Below are positions 1-10,128 of a DNA stretch of 13,537 nucleotides, piece by piece (the stretch's first letter is position 1; the number at the start of each line of letters is the position of its first letter). A program made the position numbers and the translations under genes. The stretch is taken from NCBI GenBank assembly GCA_003640385.1, contig RCAB01000901.1, positions 1 through 13,537 on the forward strand, read 5' to 3'. Below the pieces are notes generated by a model. That model was given only the letters and a program-made list of their open reading frames with translations. It was not told the origin of the DNA and searched no databases. The stretch comes from Setaria digitata. Taxonomy: Eukaryota; Nematoda; Chromadorea; Rhabditida; Setariidae.

Positions 1-605
1 TTTTTTTTTAAATTTACCAAAGTATTATTATTATTTATCATTTATTATTCATTTATTGTTATTATTATTATTAATGTTATATATTTATCATTACTACTAT
101 TTATTATTATCATTCATTGTATAACTTGTCAATATCGTTCATTATTATCAATTATTATTAACATTTATTATCGTTTAATTATCATTATTTCGCTATTATT
201 TATTATTTATGTTATTCTTACTATTATTTATTGACATTATTATTATTTTTATTTGCACCATTATTATAACCATTATTATTATAATCATTGCTAGCAAATC
301 GTTCTTATTGCTATCATTACCATTATCAATATTGTTATTATTAAATTCTATTGTTATTGCTATTAGTCGATTTTTTATAAATAGATTATAATTATGCTAT
401 CAAAAATTTTTGAAAAAAAAAACCACTATTCTACTAAATTTGATTCTAATATGCCTAATGATATGATAAATAATTTTTCAACCTGGTTCATTCATTATTA
501 TTATTATTGCTATTATTATTATTGTTATTATTATTATTGTTATTATTATTATTGTTATTATTATTAATATTATTATTATCATTAATTAGTAGTAGTAATA
601 GTACC
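1..605. repeat. Degenerate ATT/TTA trinucleotide-rich region
   Basis: Nearly the whole stretch is built of ATT, TTA, CATT and ATTG words. It is an old, interrupted trinucleotide microsatellite. Open frames in it (for example the Ile/Leu-rich one at 209-391) are compositional and not genes. Confidence 0.85.
494..570. repeat. 15-nt higher-order minisatellite within the ATT tract
   Basis: The unit TTATTATTATTATTG repeats at 525-539 and 540-554. A one-base variant lies at 510-524, with partial copies before and after. The regular G every 15 bases shows unit-level duplication on top of the trinucleotide repeat. Confidence 0.8.
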
Positions 606-839
606 AGAAATATTATTTTCTATTTATTTTTCGAAAAAATATTTCATTTTTCAGAATTATATCTAACTATCAAACTATAATCCAATGATTTAATTGTTAT
701 CAGTTGACATAAATATAAAAAAGAATGCATTAAGTGACCTCATTTTCATCATATTACAATTTATAACTATTAATAAGTTTTATTTCACAATTAAATTATT
801 TACTTTTAAATATTTTTCAAAGTTTGATGAAATAACTTA

Positions 840-864
840 ATCCTTATCAATTAATGATAAGGAT
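840..864. promoter_or_regulatory. Inverted GATA-site pair / perfect hairpin
   Basis: Arms ATCCTTATCA (840-849) and TGATAAGGAT (855-864) pair perfectly over 10 bp around the loop ATTAA. Each arm contains TGATAAG, the core bound by nematode GATA factors. A second hairpin of the same layout is at 4081-4103. The regulatory role is inferred. Confidence 0.35.
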
Positions 865-1314
865 AAAAAAGAAATAATGCACTAAAGTAGCTTCATTTTT
901 GACCATAGTATAGTTTTAGTATAACTTGATCATCAAAATTCAGTAGTCATAACATATCTTTATTGAAATTGTTCCTAAAACTTAGCAGCATCAATCATTT
1001 GAGCCATTTGTAGTCGATGCTACAAACAACTGATAAAAATATACACTTATAAAGTACCATAATTAATCATTTCTAACTAATCAAAGGCATACCGATTTTA
1101 CTATATGTTTTTTTTTTTTTTTTTTCTTTTTATTTTAAATGCAAGTCTTCTCTGCTTCTCTTTTCAATCATTATTTTTCACACACAAAAAAAGAGAAGGA
1201 AACGGAAAAAAATTTTTTAAATAAAAAAAAAAAGAAAAAAAAAAAATCTTCCCTCAAATTTTATTTTTCAACAATTTCTGCAATTTTCCTATCACATCTC
1301 ACAATTTTATCATT

Positions 1315-1444
1315 TGATTGATTAATAAGACATTTGTTTAGTGATTTATTGATTAATTTATCGATTTAACGCATTTTCCATTTTGTTTTGATATTTTAAT
1401 CACTTCACTGATTAATGATAACATTTATTGATTGCGTTATCGAT
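1315..1444. promoter_or_regulatory. Cluster of Hox-PBC-type sites (TGATTAAT / TGATTGAT) with ATCGAT
   Basis: TGATTGAT is at 1315-1322. TGATTAAT occurs at 1319-1326, 1350-1357 and 1409-1416, and TGATTGCG at 1429-1436. Two ATCGAT words lie at 1360-1365 and 1439-1444. TGATNNAT is the composite Hox-PBC consensus. The sequence lies in the presumed long intron of a Hox gene, so autoregulation is conceivable. Such AT-rich words are common here by composition. Confidence 0.25.
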
Positions 1445-1839
1445 CTATCACATTTCATGCTTAAGGATACGATTGCTAATATCACATTCCTTAATTAGTT
1501 GCATCCATTTAACAAATTTCACATTTTTGCAATTTAATTTATTGATAAAAAAACACATTCAGCGATTAATAATTGATAATTAATTAATAATTTATCATCA
1601 CATATCGAAAATTTTTCGTTGAATTAAAAAGAAAAATAAAATAAAATTTTGTAAATATTATTACATTTCTACTAATCTGCACACAAATATGTTTGCAGTA
1701 ATTAGTTTTTAAATTAACTTATCACTTTTGTTGTTGCATAATTAACGCCCTATTGATCGCAGTGCAATAATGGTGATAATGATAACACATAGCAATTATT
1801 ACTAAATAAAGGGAACAGTGAAGCGAATTGTCAGTTGTT

Positions 1840-1890
1840 TCCGGAATCATTATTAAACAAGTACTTGTAATCCGGAATCATTATTAAACA
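1840..1890 (+). repeat. 20-nt direct repeat, period 31
   Basis: TCCGGAATCATTATTAAACA occurs at 1840-1859 and again, identical, at 1871-1890. ATTATTAAA is partly repeated once more just after. It is a local tandem duplication. Confidence 0.8.
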
Positions 1891-3580
1891 TTATTAAAGA
1901 AGTGCCTGTACTACCTGTAAACTAAACTACTGTAAATAAATAATTAATCAAGCTAGTTAATGAGGAAGCTGAAAATATTACTGTAGAAAATGAAAAGCTA
2001 TCCATTGATCTCTTCAAATGCTTTGTAATCGAAGAGCGGAAGGTTTTATCACTTTTGTCTTTACCAGTCTTCGTATCAATAAAATGATAATTTTTTTTTT
2101 TATTGTAGCAATACCATATTTCACAATTTCAAAAAGAAAAAAATTTAATGAGGCAAATTTCTTCATTTCATTTCACTTAATTTTTTAACACTCACGCATT
2201 GCTTTATTAAAACCAGGTATTTTTGGCATTTAATTGTGAGATTTTAATTAAAAAATGAAAAAAAAATTGAATGTTTCAAATTTTTCAATATTAAAACAAA
2301 CTATCTGATTCATTCAGCATTATTAATTCAAAACTGAAATTTCCGAAGCATATAGCAGTCGAAAAAAGAAAGGAATCAGCTTCCGAATCAATTAATCTCT
2401 TCTTGCTTTCTCTCTCATTCTTTTTTTTTTTGTTTTATTTCATTTTATTTTTGCTTAAAATATAAAAGGCAAAAATTGATTTACACATGTGGAAACCACA
2501 GCTGATATTTCAATATCTTTTAAAACAGATTTTTTTTTTCTCCAATATGTTTGTATTTTTATTAATAATCTATTCTTTTAATCTCATAAATTAAATTTAA
2601 ATGAAATTTGCATATTGATTCAAAGCATTAGAAGCAGGAATTGAATGGTAAAGAACAAGTCAAAATTGTTTCATTTTTGTTGTTATATGATAGTGATAAT
2701 ATTAACTTTTTTTAATTATTAACTTTGTCAAATATCAATTTTTAATTTCAATTCTATTAGGCGAAAATAGAAAAATTGGAAATTCCAATTTTCATTCGAG
2801 GCATAAGGAGCAAAAATTGATTAATTTTGTAAAATAAATGAGCAATAACGACATCTGTCATTTCAAGTATTAGTCCAATTCCAATTTTATTAAAATAAAT
2901 CTAAATCAATAAATTTTATGAAATGAAGTTTACATGAAATTCTTATAATTATATAATGAATAGTATTCCAATTACTGATCCAATTTATAAAAAAAAAAGA
3001 AAAAAAATATAAAATGAAATTCACTTAATCCACAAATTTTGTAATCCATATAATAAGTAGCAAAAGTTACTTTTCTAAATATTAGTTCACTTTCAGTTCT
3101 TTTGAGTAAAATTTGTGTGAAATTTTTAATTGTCCAATAAATAATCTGTTAATTTCAATATTAATTTAATTTTTCAATTTCATAATGTGAAATTTATATA
3201 AAAAGAAATAAAAAAATTTTGCAAATAACATAAAAAATATTAGCATTTATTCCTTTCAATAGATGAATAAAATTCTCATTTCTATTAAAACAAAATAAAA
3301 TATAGAAATGAATATTATTATAATAAATGATAATTTATTAATATAATATTAAATTTAATAAATAATAATATCAAATTTTCTTTCCCAAATATATTAATCA
3401 AATTTTTGAAAATTTGATAAAAATGAAAGTTTAAATTTAAATTTGATAAAAAAGAAATAAAAAAAAAAAAAAATTATAGTCATTTTGAAATATGTGCAAC
3501 AGATGTATTCTATTTGATGGTGCTATATTTGAAAAATAACATCTACAGTCTACAACAAAATAAAAATCTATCTTTGCCCA

Positions 3581-3625
3581 CATTCATTCATCTATCTATC
3601 TGTCTATCTATCTATTCATCCATCT
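3581..3625 (+). repeat. TCTA tetranucleotide microsatellite, interrupted
   Basis: A run of TCTA units, with TGTCTA and TTCATC variants, is flanked by CATT and CATC words. The less AT-rich segment just after it (3626-3690) is open in the plus strand as part of a 67-codon frame. It shows no recognisable protein, so I leave it uncalled. Confidence 0.8.
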
Positions 3626-4015
3626 GGTTTGGTCTATCCAAGTACCGATCATCCGATACAACCGATGCCTGTCACCATCTAACCTTCTTTTCTATTATAA
3701 TTAATGATATACTGTAGGATGTCAATGCCTCAACTGATCATATTAATCATTAAAATGTGAATGTGTTATAGAAGAGAGAATAAAAGAAAAGAAATTATAT
3801 TTAACCATTATTATTTATGCTAATTCATTTCAAATTAGCAACAAATTAATAATTTACAGAATAATTTATTTCAAAGTTATAAAAAAATAAAAATAAAAGG
3901 AAATGAAAAAAATTATAAAAAACAAAACAAAACAAAAATTTGTTTCCATCTGTTTATTTCATTTTTGTTTATCATTTAGTATTATATGGATATTGTACAA
4001 GAAATATTATCATTT

Positions 4016-4103
4016 ACTGATAAGAAAGTTGAAGGTAACATTTATTTTTGCATCTTTTACGTTGAAATTTTTTACCTTCATTCTTATCATTCGTTGATAA
4101 GAA
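4016..4103. promoter_or_regulatory. GATA-site group with second inverted-pair hairpin
   Basis: ACTGATAAGA (4016-4025) matches the extended GATA consensus of nematode intestinal factors. About 55 bp on, TTCTTATCA (4081-4089) and TGATAAGAA (4095-4103) form a perfect 9-bp inverted repeat around the loop TTCGT. This is the same core and spacer length as the hairpin at 840-864. Short open frames across 3903-4180 are AT-rich chance frames. Confidence 0.35.
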
Positions 4104-6082
4104 AGAATGAAAAAAGGCTATTCGTTGGAAATTTTATGCAAATATTTATCAGTATTGCTAATAATATTTTCATTCACTAATCACACGATTAAAAAGATTG
4201 ATAATTGGCTTTTGTGGGTAATTCTGGTACACTTACTTACGTGTGCAGGAATTGTCTTGTTAACATAATTCATTCTTAAGTGGTTTCTCTTTAAAGATCA
4301 GTCTAGTAGAAGGAAGAAAAGATATAATTGTAAAGCACCTGTTCATGAGAAAAAAAAAAAAAAAATTTAATCACCTCTATCAAATTATGTATGAGTAAAT
4401 TGGAAGAAACTACCGTAGTAAATTTCCGTCTAGTCAAGCCTTTGACCTTTGCTTTAATATGTGATTGATGAATAAAAATAATGACTTTAATGCGTCTGAT
4501 TAAACTTTGTTAATGTTTTATTCTATCACAATCAAATACGAGAAAAAAACCGAAAATTATTTTGGTTGCATAATTTTATATGGGAGCCTTCCGTCATCAT
4601 CGAAGTGAATCAAAATTTTTTAATTTTTTTCCAAATTTTGAAACTGATAATTCTAATTTCATCTTTCCAATGCACTATCATTAAATGATAACGTATCTCT
4701 TTTTTTCCTTAAAAATTCATTTCACCCTTTCTTCTGAAACAATTTTAAAGAAAAAATTTTTATTTAACCATTTTTATGAAATCAAAATTCCACAATTTAA
4801 TTAACAATTTCATTTTTTTCTAATTTTTAATTCAAGTAATACGAATAATGCATGAAGCTTGGAAAAAGTTAAGCAAAATCGTTCCACAATAACTTTTCTT
4901 GCTTTATACGGTAAGAAGAAAAAGCAAAGTATGGTGATAATTAATTGCTTTATTTCGTAATTTGCAATTAATTCTTCAAATAAAACATTACCAATGCAAA
5001 AATTCTGTCAATTAAAAATTATCGTTGATGCACTGACTGTAATTAATGAAATTAGCGCCGACAAAACTAAAGAAATGAAAAATTAGTTTGTAAATAAAAT
5101 CACATTTCGCTTTATTAATGATAATTTAGAAGAAATGAGAAAGAACTATTGCTAAATTACTGGAACATATATCTATATTAATTAGTCGTAAATTAATTTC
5201 GTTTTCTTTTTCATTCATTTGCTTCTAACATTTTTCAAATTTTCGCCACACACCAGAATTTATTTTATCCTTATACTAAGGTACAAAGTAAAGCATAACT
5301 TCTAATATCAGAAAAATTTTAAGAAATATCAGACAAACTTAGCTCTGCTGACTTATCATTTAATTTGCAATTAGCTTTTCAGTAATTAAAACTTCATAAG
5401 TGATATAGCAAGCATTTTCGGTAGTACATACTTATTTGTTTTCTCTGTTATGATTTGTAATCGATCTTTTAATGCAAATTAATGCTTTCTTTTATGTAAA
5501 AAGAAATTTTCAATTGCTAGAAAAAAAAAGAGCCAACTAAATTAAATTCTTACTTGTTGATTAGATTATTTCATTAATTTTGATCGAGAACAAAATGTCA
5601 TAAAAAATAAAATGAAACAAGAAAATTAGACAAAAAAAAGGCATTTGTCAAATAAATTTTAAATGATCGTATACCTTGAAGGGGAAGAAAGCTTTAAAAG
5701 GAAATGATTAATTATTGGACAGTATGACGAAAAGTCAAATGAAAAGGACAAAGAAATGAATTATTACTTAAATACACATAAATATATTTGAATGAATTAT
5801 TTATTAGGATTATATCGATGTTTTAGATAGGAAATATAAATGAATAGGAAATATATGTGAAATATTAAAGCAACCTCCGTCTGATGCAGTAGGACTAAAC
5901 AGCTTTTTCTTATTTTAAACTATAAAATAAATTTATGAAAAGGACTAGGCAGAATGTAATTAATTGCAGTATTATCATTTGATAATGGATAAAAATGATA
6001 AATTGTTGGGGGAAAAGTTTCGTTACTGAAATATAAAATACAATGCATTTTTGTGAATTAAAAAATTAAAATTTTATAGCAA

Positions 6083-6099
6083 ACACACACACACACACA
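6083..6099 (+). repeat. (AC)8 dinucleotide microsatellite
   Basis: There are eight uninterrupted AC units plus one A. Confidence 0.9.
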
Positions 6100-6600
6100 T
6101 TTATAATTCTTTTCTAATATGCAAAAAAAAGAGTAGTATGAAACAAGGAAAAAAAAAACGAAATTTAAAAAAGGGAGAAGCTGCTAAAAATCACTCCGTC
6201 GAGTAATATCTGTAAAAGTTTAATTAACCAAATTGAGGAAAAAAAAATAAAAAACTAAATTTTTTTGAACTTGCGAAACAGCAGAAGAAAATCCGTGATA
6301 AAAAAAACGAGTGAAATTTATAAAATTTTAAGGTTATATAAGCATATCGTTGAAATCCATAGTAATTTAAAACTAGTACAAAACATTTGTAAAATTTGAA
6401 AATGACATGAAATTAGCGCTGTATATTCATTAAAAAGACTGAAAGCTTAACATTAAGTTTAAAGGAATTTTCAAATTATAGATTGACAAAAAGGTAAAAA
6501 TACTTGTAAAAAGTATTCGGCATGAAAAAAAGCCACCTACCTCTACTAAAAAATGGAGATGATTTGTGCATATAATTAAACTGTTAGGAATAAAAAGTTG

Positions 6601-6909
6601 AAATAAAGTGAAGAAAAAAAAAATCTAAAAAAAAAGCAAAAGGAAGAAAGAGAAAAAGAGGGAGAGAAAGAGCGAAAGAAAAAAAATGGAAGTTTTGAGG
6701 TATTCTTGTCGGAATGATCTGAGAAAATTGTATTCAACATGAAAAATGACAATTTATCAGCTATAATAGAGGAAATGCAGAAAAATAATTTTTCAAAAAA
6801 AGAAAAAAATTTTTTTTTTTTTGAACTAAAAGAGAGAAAAAGAAAGAGAGAGGGGAAAGAAAGGGGAAGGGAAGAAACATTAAAGATGAAAAGAGAAGGA
6901 AAAAAAGTG
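6601..6909 (+). repeat. Polypurine (GA/GGA-rich) tract
   Basis: The plus strand is almost all purine. It has pure runs of 35 nt at 6638-6672 and 50 nt at 6828-6877, broken by a mixed patch and a T run near 6810. The two long open frames crossing it (Ser/Phe/Leu-rich on minus, Lys/Glu/Arg-rich on plus) reflect this composition and are not supported as genes. Mirror-like purine tracts can adopt triplex DNA structure. Confidence 0.8.
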
Positions 6910-6958
6910 GACAGAGTTACAGCTGAAACGTAATTATCTTTATGAAAGTCACCGCCGC

Positions 6959-7339
6959 TACCGTATACCGAACAGGAAAAAGGGGAAAAAAGAGATGCCA
7001 TGTAAGAGAGTTAAAGATTATCTGTGTTTTTTTTTGGATTATTATTTGCAATCACTTAATTAAGCTAATGAACGGAGCGGCGTAATATTAGATACTTAAA
7101 TACTGATTAATAATTCAAATATATTACTACCATACGGTAAAATGAGCAAAAATTAAATTGATAATGTATTTATGGTTACGGTATTGCAATTTTTTATACT
7201 ATGAACGCATTATTTAAATTATGACTCCTGAGACACTAATAATTATGTGTTAAATTGTAGTGATAGCGTGATTACGGTAGCGATTTAATTATGAAATATA
7301 TATATAAATTACATTGATAATAACAAAATGATTACGGTA
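6959..7339 (+). repeat. Cluster of TACGGTA/TACCGTA heptamers with a 27-nt degenerate repeat
   Basis: The heptamer occurs at 6959-6965 (as TACCGTA), 7133-7139, 7177-7183, 7273-7279 and 7333-7339. Two copies sit in a longer unit, ATTGATAAT-N6-ATG-N-TTACGGTA, at 7157-7183 and 7313-7339. A more degenerate third copy may lie near 7421-7450. It looks like a diverged repeat family or clustered binding sites. Confidence 0.5.
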
Positions 7340-7459
7340 AGATAATGCTTTTGAGTGATAATAATTAATTCCGATATGCAGGAGCATACCCTTTTGGTTT
7401 TGCTGCAGAAAAGCTATAAAACTAAACTGATAATGAAATAGTCACTGTGGTATGATGCG

Positions 7460-8869
7460 GGATTTTAATTAAATTTATATTTTAAACTTGGTTTACTTAA
7501 AATAATGAAATTTTATGTTGGAAATTCTTCCTGCTGTAAACATCTAGCTAATTAAAATAACAATTAAATATTCCAGGCATAAACTTAGTGAAACTAATCT
7601 TAATGAAATTTATTCTCCCTCAGTCTTGATACTTCCTATACGACTGAATCACTAGCATTATTATGATATAAATATGCTCAACAAAGTGTTAATTTTTGGT
7701 TAATTAGGCTGTTAAACGTTTTTTGAATTTAGCATTTTTCTTCTGAATAGTGGATCATTGCTATACTACGGTTATCAAATTATTTCATTCATTATTCGAC
7801 TTTTAACTTGTGAGATTATTATCAGTGGTTCAAGAAATACTTATTAAGCAGTAAAAATACTTTATTAAACGTGTTCGTATTTTTTACTAACATCTTTACA
7901 GAATTCTTAAGGAACGATTTAATGCGTAGATGTGAAAAATTAGGGCATGTTAAGATAAGAATTTAATTTTGAAACTTATCTGAATAAATTAATTTCTAGC
8001 TAGTTACTTGGCTATAGTGTGAGTTAAATCTGCGGAGTGATCAGAAATGTTTCTGTTCAATATTAATTTTCAGATAAAAAGGGCAATAAATAATTTTCAA
8101 GTAAATGAAGAAATAAACAGAAGAAACAGGCGATAGGAGGAATATGATTAATTAAGCATAATATCTTTAATGATTATAATATTATCATCGATGTTCATTA
8201 ATTTATCTTCCAGCTTTCTATGAAGGAATATAATGAATAAATTGGACATAAAAAAAAAATGATATTATTATCGATATTTTACAAATTATCTTTTAAACTA
8301 TCACTTTTTATTTTTATTGATCATGATTTCGTAAAAAACAGAAGGTTAAATTTATGGCCTTCCATTTGGTGATAGTATTATTTATAGGAAAGGAATGGAA
8401 AATTTCTTAACTGATCATTTATCAGTAAAAATTTATTGTTAAAATTTTTTAAAGTTAATACACGGGTATTTTTTCTTCTAATATTATCAGACCAAATTGT
8501 TACTGTTATAAATTGAAGAAAAAAAGCTTCTTTTCTAGACGAAACAACTTCATGGATGTTTAACTTTCTGAGCTTAATTTCAAAATGAAATTCACATCTT
8601 TACAAAAAGTAAATACCAAACAATGTGTTATAATTTATGCTTAATAAATTTTTTTTTTCAATTTTTTAAAAGCTTTACCACGAACTGACTATTTCTCTTT
8701 CTTTTTTTTTCATGCATATAAATGGCCTCAAGACATGCATTGCTTATTATCAATTAATGTCTAGTTTTCCTTTTCTTATTTCAACCTTCTTTTGATCATT
8801 TCGAGAAAAAAAAGGGAAAAAGAAGAGGAAAACAAACGAAAATGCTCAAAAGAAAGGAAAAAAAAGCAA
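7460..8869. other. AT-rich non-coding stretch, no gene seen
   Basis: No recognised gene. A plus-strand frame of about 50 codons at roughly 7811-7965 (containing WFKKYLLSSKN and MRRCEKLGHV) is open but resembles nothing I know and has no convincing splice sites. A 30-nt purine run occurs at 8803-8832. Confidence 0.6.
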
Positions 8870-9489
8870 GTCTTAGAAGATGTAAAGCCTTTTAAGTGAT
8901 ATCTATCAGCCATTTTCAATCATCTTTTTTCCAATTTCTTCGAGACTAATATTGGTTTTCGCTTTAAAAATTTTATAATTGAATTGAAAAAAAAAAGAGA
9001 ATAAGCAAACAAAAAAGATTTGAATTGATAGCATTTATTTTATAAAATGATTAACGCGATTTTGTGATATTGAAAGCACAAGAATTCAAGATAATTTTAA
9101 AATAAATTCTTAGCAAGAAAACAAAAGATGAAAAATATGCGATATTGGATGGCAGTAATTTGAAAAACAGGAAGAATAATAGAAAATAAAAATAATCAAT
9201 GGAAAAAAATTTTAATTCAAATGATAAAATCATACTGAACTTAAAACATTTTGATGCGAATAAAAGCTGTTCATTTCTTATTAAAACATTTTTGAGCAAA
9301 AATTTTTCTTTTGATTATTCAATTACTTATCTACGCAACACAGAAATCGAAGTATTAGTTTTTGATTGTTTTCAAAAAAAAAATTCACTTTTTATTTATT
9401 TAACAGAAAAACCAATTCTAATAGAAGCAAGAAATCCGAAATTTATAAGAAATGGAATAGTTTTGTTATTATTTGTTATTTGGATTTAA
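8870..9489 (+). pseudogene. Decayed Rad9-like (9-1-1 clamp) coding remnant, candidate
   Basis: Collinear pieces resemble Rad9, a subunit of the PCNA-like Rad9-Rad1-Hus1 ring that loads at damaged DNA in the nucleus. Frame A (8870-9001) reads VLED, a stop at 8897, then YLSAIFNHLFSNFF, resembling the family's LED..L.LRT.NSSRSA....F.P.FF segment. Frame B (9019-9489) reads FELIAFIL, stops at 9043 and 9052, DFVILKAQEFKI (compare LVVQLHCKFGV), a stop at 9103, KTKDEKYAILDGSNLK (compare KTHNLSFQDCESL), stops at 9187 and 9193, then a 96-codon open run from ATG 9199. That run includes SITYLRNTE, VLVFD, SLFIYLTEKPILIE and IVLLLF, spaced as in Rad9 (ITFCLKE, LLSFAE, LSIHFDAPGRPAIF, FVLATL). Five stops and a frame change argue for a pseudogene; lack of visible introns fits a retrocopy or old exon block. 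The alignment is by eye, and AT-rich frames give many I/L/F/K matches by chance. Confidence 0.33.
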
Positions 9490-10128
9490 AGTCTAATTAG
9501 TTTACATCAATTTTCAAATGCAAATTTTCAATGTTTTAACATTCGTATTATTGTCGAAAATTCAATTATATTACAGTTTCAGTTAGATTTCTAGAATCAA
9601 AATCCGAAATATAATTGCTGGCAACATCATAATTTAATGATACTGCAGTAAAAGTTATTTTATACAAACTAATCAATGATTGTTGTCTCACTACCGTATG
9701 GCACTATCGTATGAAATATTAAGCTAAGTCACCAGTGATGTTATTCAATAAGCAAACTCTAAATATTTTTCGGAACAAATGAATGAAGAAAAAAATAAGT
9801 AAAACTAGAGTCATTGAATATTGTAAGCAAAATACCGTAATCTGCGGATGATCATACTGTAATATTTAGGCTATTAGGGAAAAATAAATCTTCTTGCTTT
9901 TGTTATTCTGAATAAAATGTATAATTATAATTATAAAATAAATTTGATATGGAAACGAACTTTTCTAACACTTAAAATTCTATTAATTAAATGCAGACAA
10001 AATTCTTTCGATTAAAACCACAGCAATTTTATGGCAAGTCAAACTTTATCCCACTAAATTTATCAGTTCTTTTCGTTTCTGCTTTTTTTTTCTCTTTGTT
10101 TTAATTAAAATTTATTTTTTCAACTAAC
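9490..10128. other. AT-rich non-coding stretch with two more TACCGTA words
   Basis: It holds a 13-nt imperfect tandem repeat at 9689-9714 and TACCGTA at 9692-9698 and 9833-9839, with TACTGTA at 9855-9861. The donor of the Hox exon is at its right end. No coding signal is seen. Confidence 0.6.
9689..9714 (+). repeat. 13-nt imperfect tandem repeat
   Basis: CACTACCGTATGG at 9689-9701 is followed directly by CACTATCGTATGA at 9702-9714, with 11 of 13 positions identical. The first copy contains the TACCGTA heptamer. Confidence 0.7.

Larger units (their letters stand above)
606..3480. other. AT-rich non-coding stretch, no gene seen
   Basis: No coding signal is visible on either strand. The stretch holds a T18 run at 1108-1125, poly-A/lysine-type low-complexity frames at 1190-1250, the GATA hairpin, the Hox-PBC-type site cluster and a 20-nt direct repeat, each listed separately. 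From about 2500 to 3480 it is featureless A/T-rich sequence. Confidence 0.7.
3726..6600. other. AT-rich non-coding stretch, no gene seen
   Basis: Apart from the GATA group, an A16 run (4350-4365), single TACCGTA/TACGGTA words at 4411 and 4907, a TGATTGAT at 4462 and an (AC)8 run, nothing coding is seen. A strong donor-like GTAAGTAAGT lies on the minus strand at 4240-4231. It follows a short ATG frame (MNYVNKTIPAH) that I cannot connect to other exons. Confidence 0.6.
1..10128 (-). other. Long downstream intron of the Hox gene (phase 1), runs off the left edge
   Basis: From the GTTAGT donor at 10128 down to position 1 I find no homeobox on the minus strand. No reverse complement of a WFQNRR-type helix 3 is present and no G+C-rich open stretch fits 60 homeodomain codons. 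In Hox genes the hexapeptide and homeodomain are normally on separate exons, so the homeobox exon should lie left of the window. That makes an intron of more than 10 kb. The region holds a decayed plus-strand coding remnant (8870-9489), microsatellites and candidate regulatory motifs, listed separately. Confidence 0.55.

Noticed and set aside
209..391. 60-codon Ile/Leu-rich plus frame resembling a membrane segment
   Set aside because: It arises from ATT/TTA trinucleotide repeats. The hydrophobicity follows from the codons of the repeat.
3514..3717. 67-codon plus frame spanning the TCTA microsatellite
   Set aside because: Half of it is repeat-encoded and the rest matches nothing I recognise.
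6534..6552. let-7-type seed (GAGGTAG on the minus strand)
   Set aside because: The first base is wrong for the mature family and no pairing arm is found within hairpin range.
6739..6933. 64-codon Lys/Glu/Arg-rich plus frame
   Set aside because: It is a compositional product of the same purine tract.
6576..7001. 141-codon minus frame, the longest in the window
   Set aside because: Most of it is Ser/Phe/Leu runs read from the polypurine tract, which suppresses stop codons in the pyrimidine-rich strand. No domain or plausible splice structure.
7220..7245. lin-4/mir-125-like TCCTGAGAC
   Set aside because: The seed differs by a base (the family needs CCCTGAG) and no hairpin is seen.
9051..9299. 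82-codon minus frame overlapping the Rad9-like stretch
   Set aside because: Phe/Leu-rich antisense frame of the more protein-like plus-strand sequence, with no recognisable motif.
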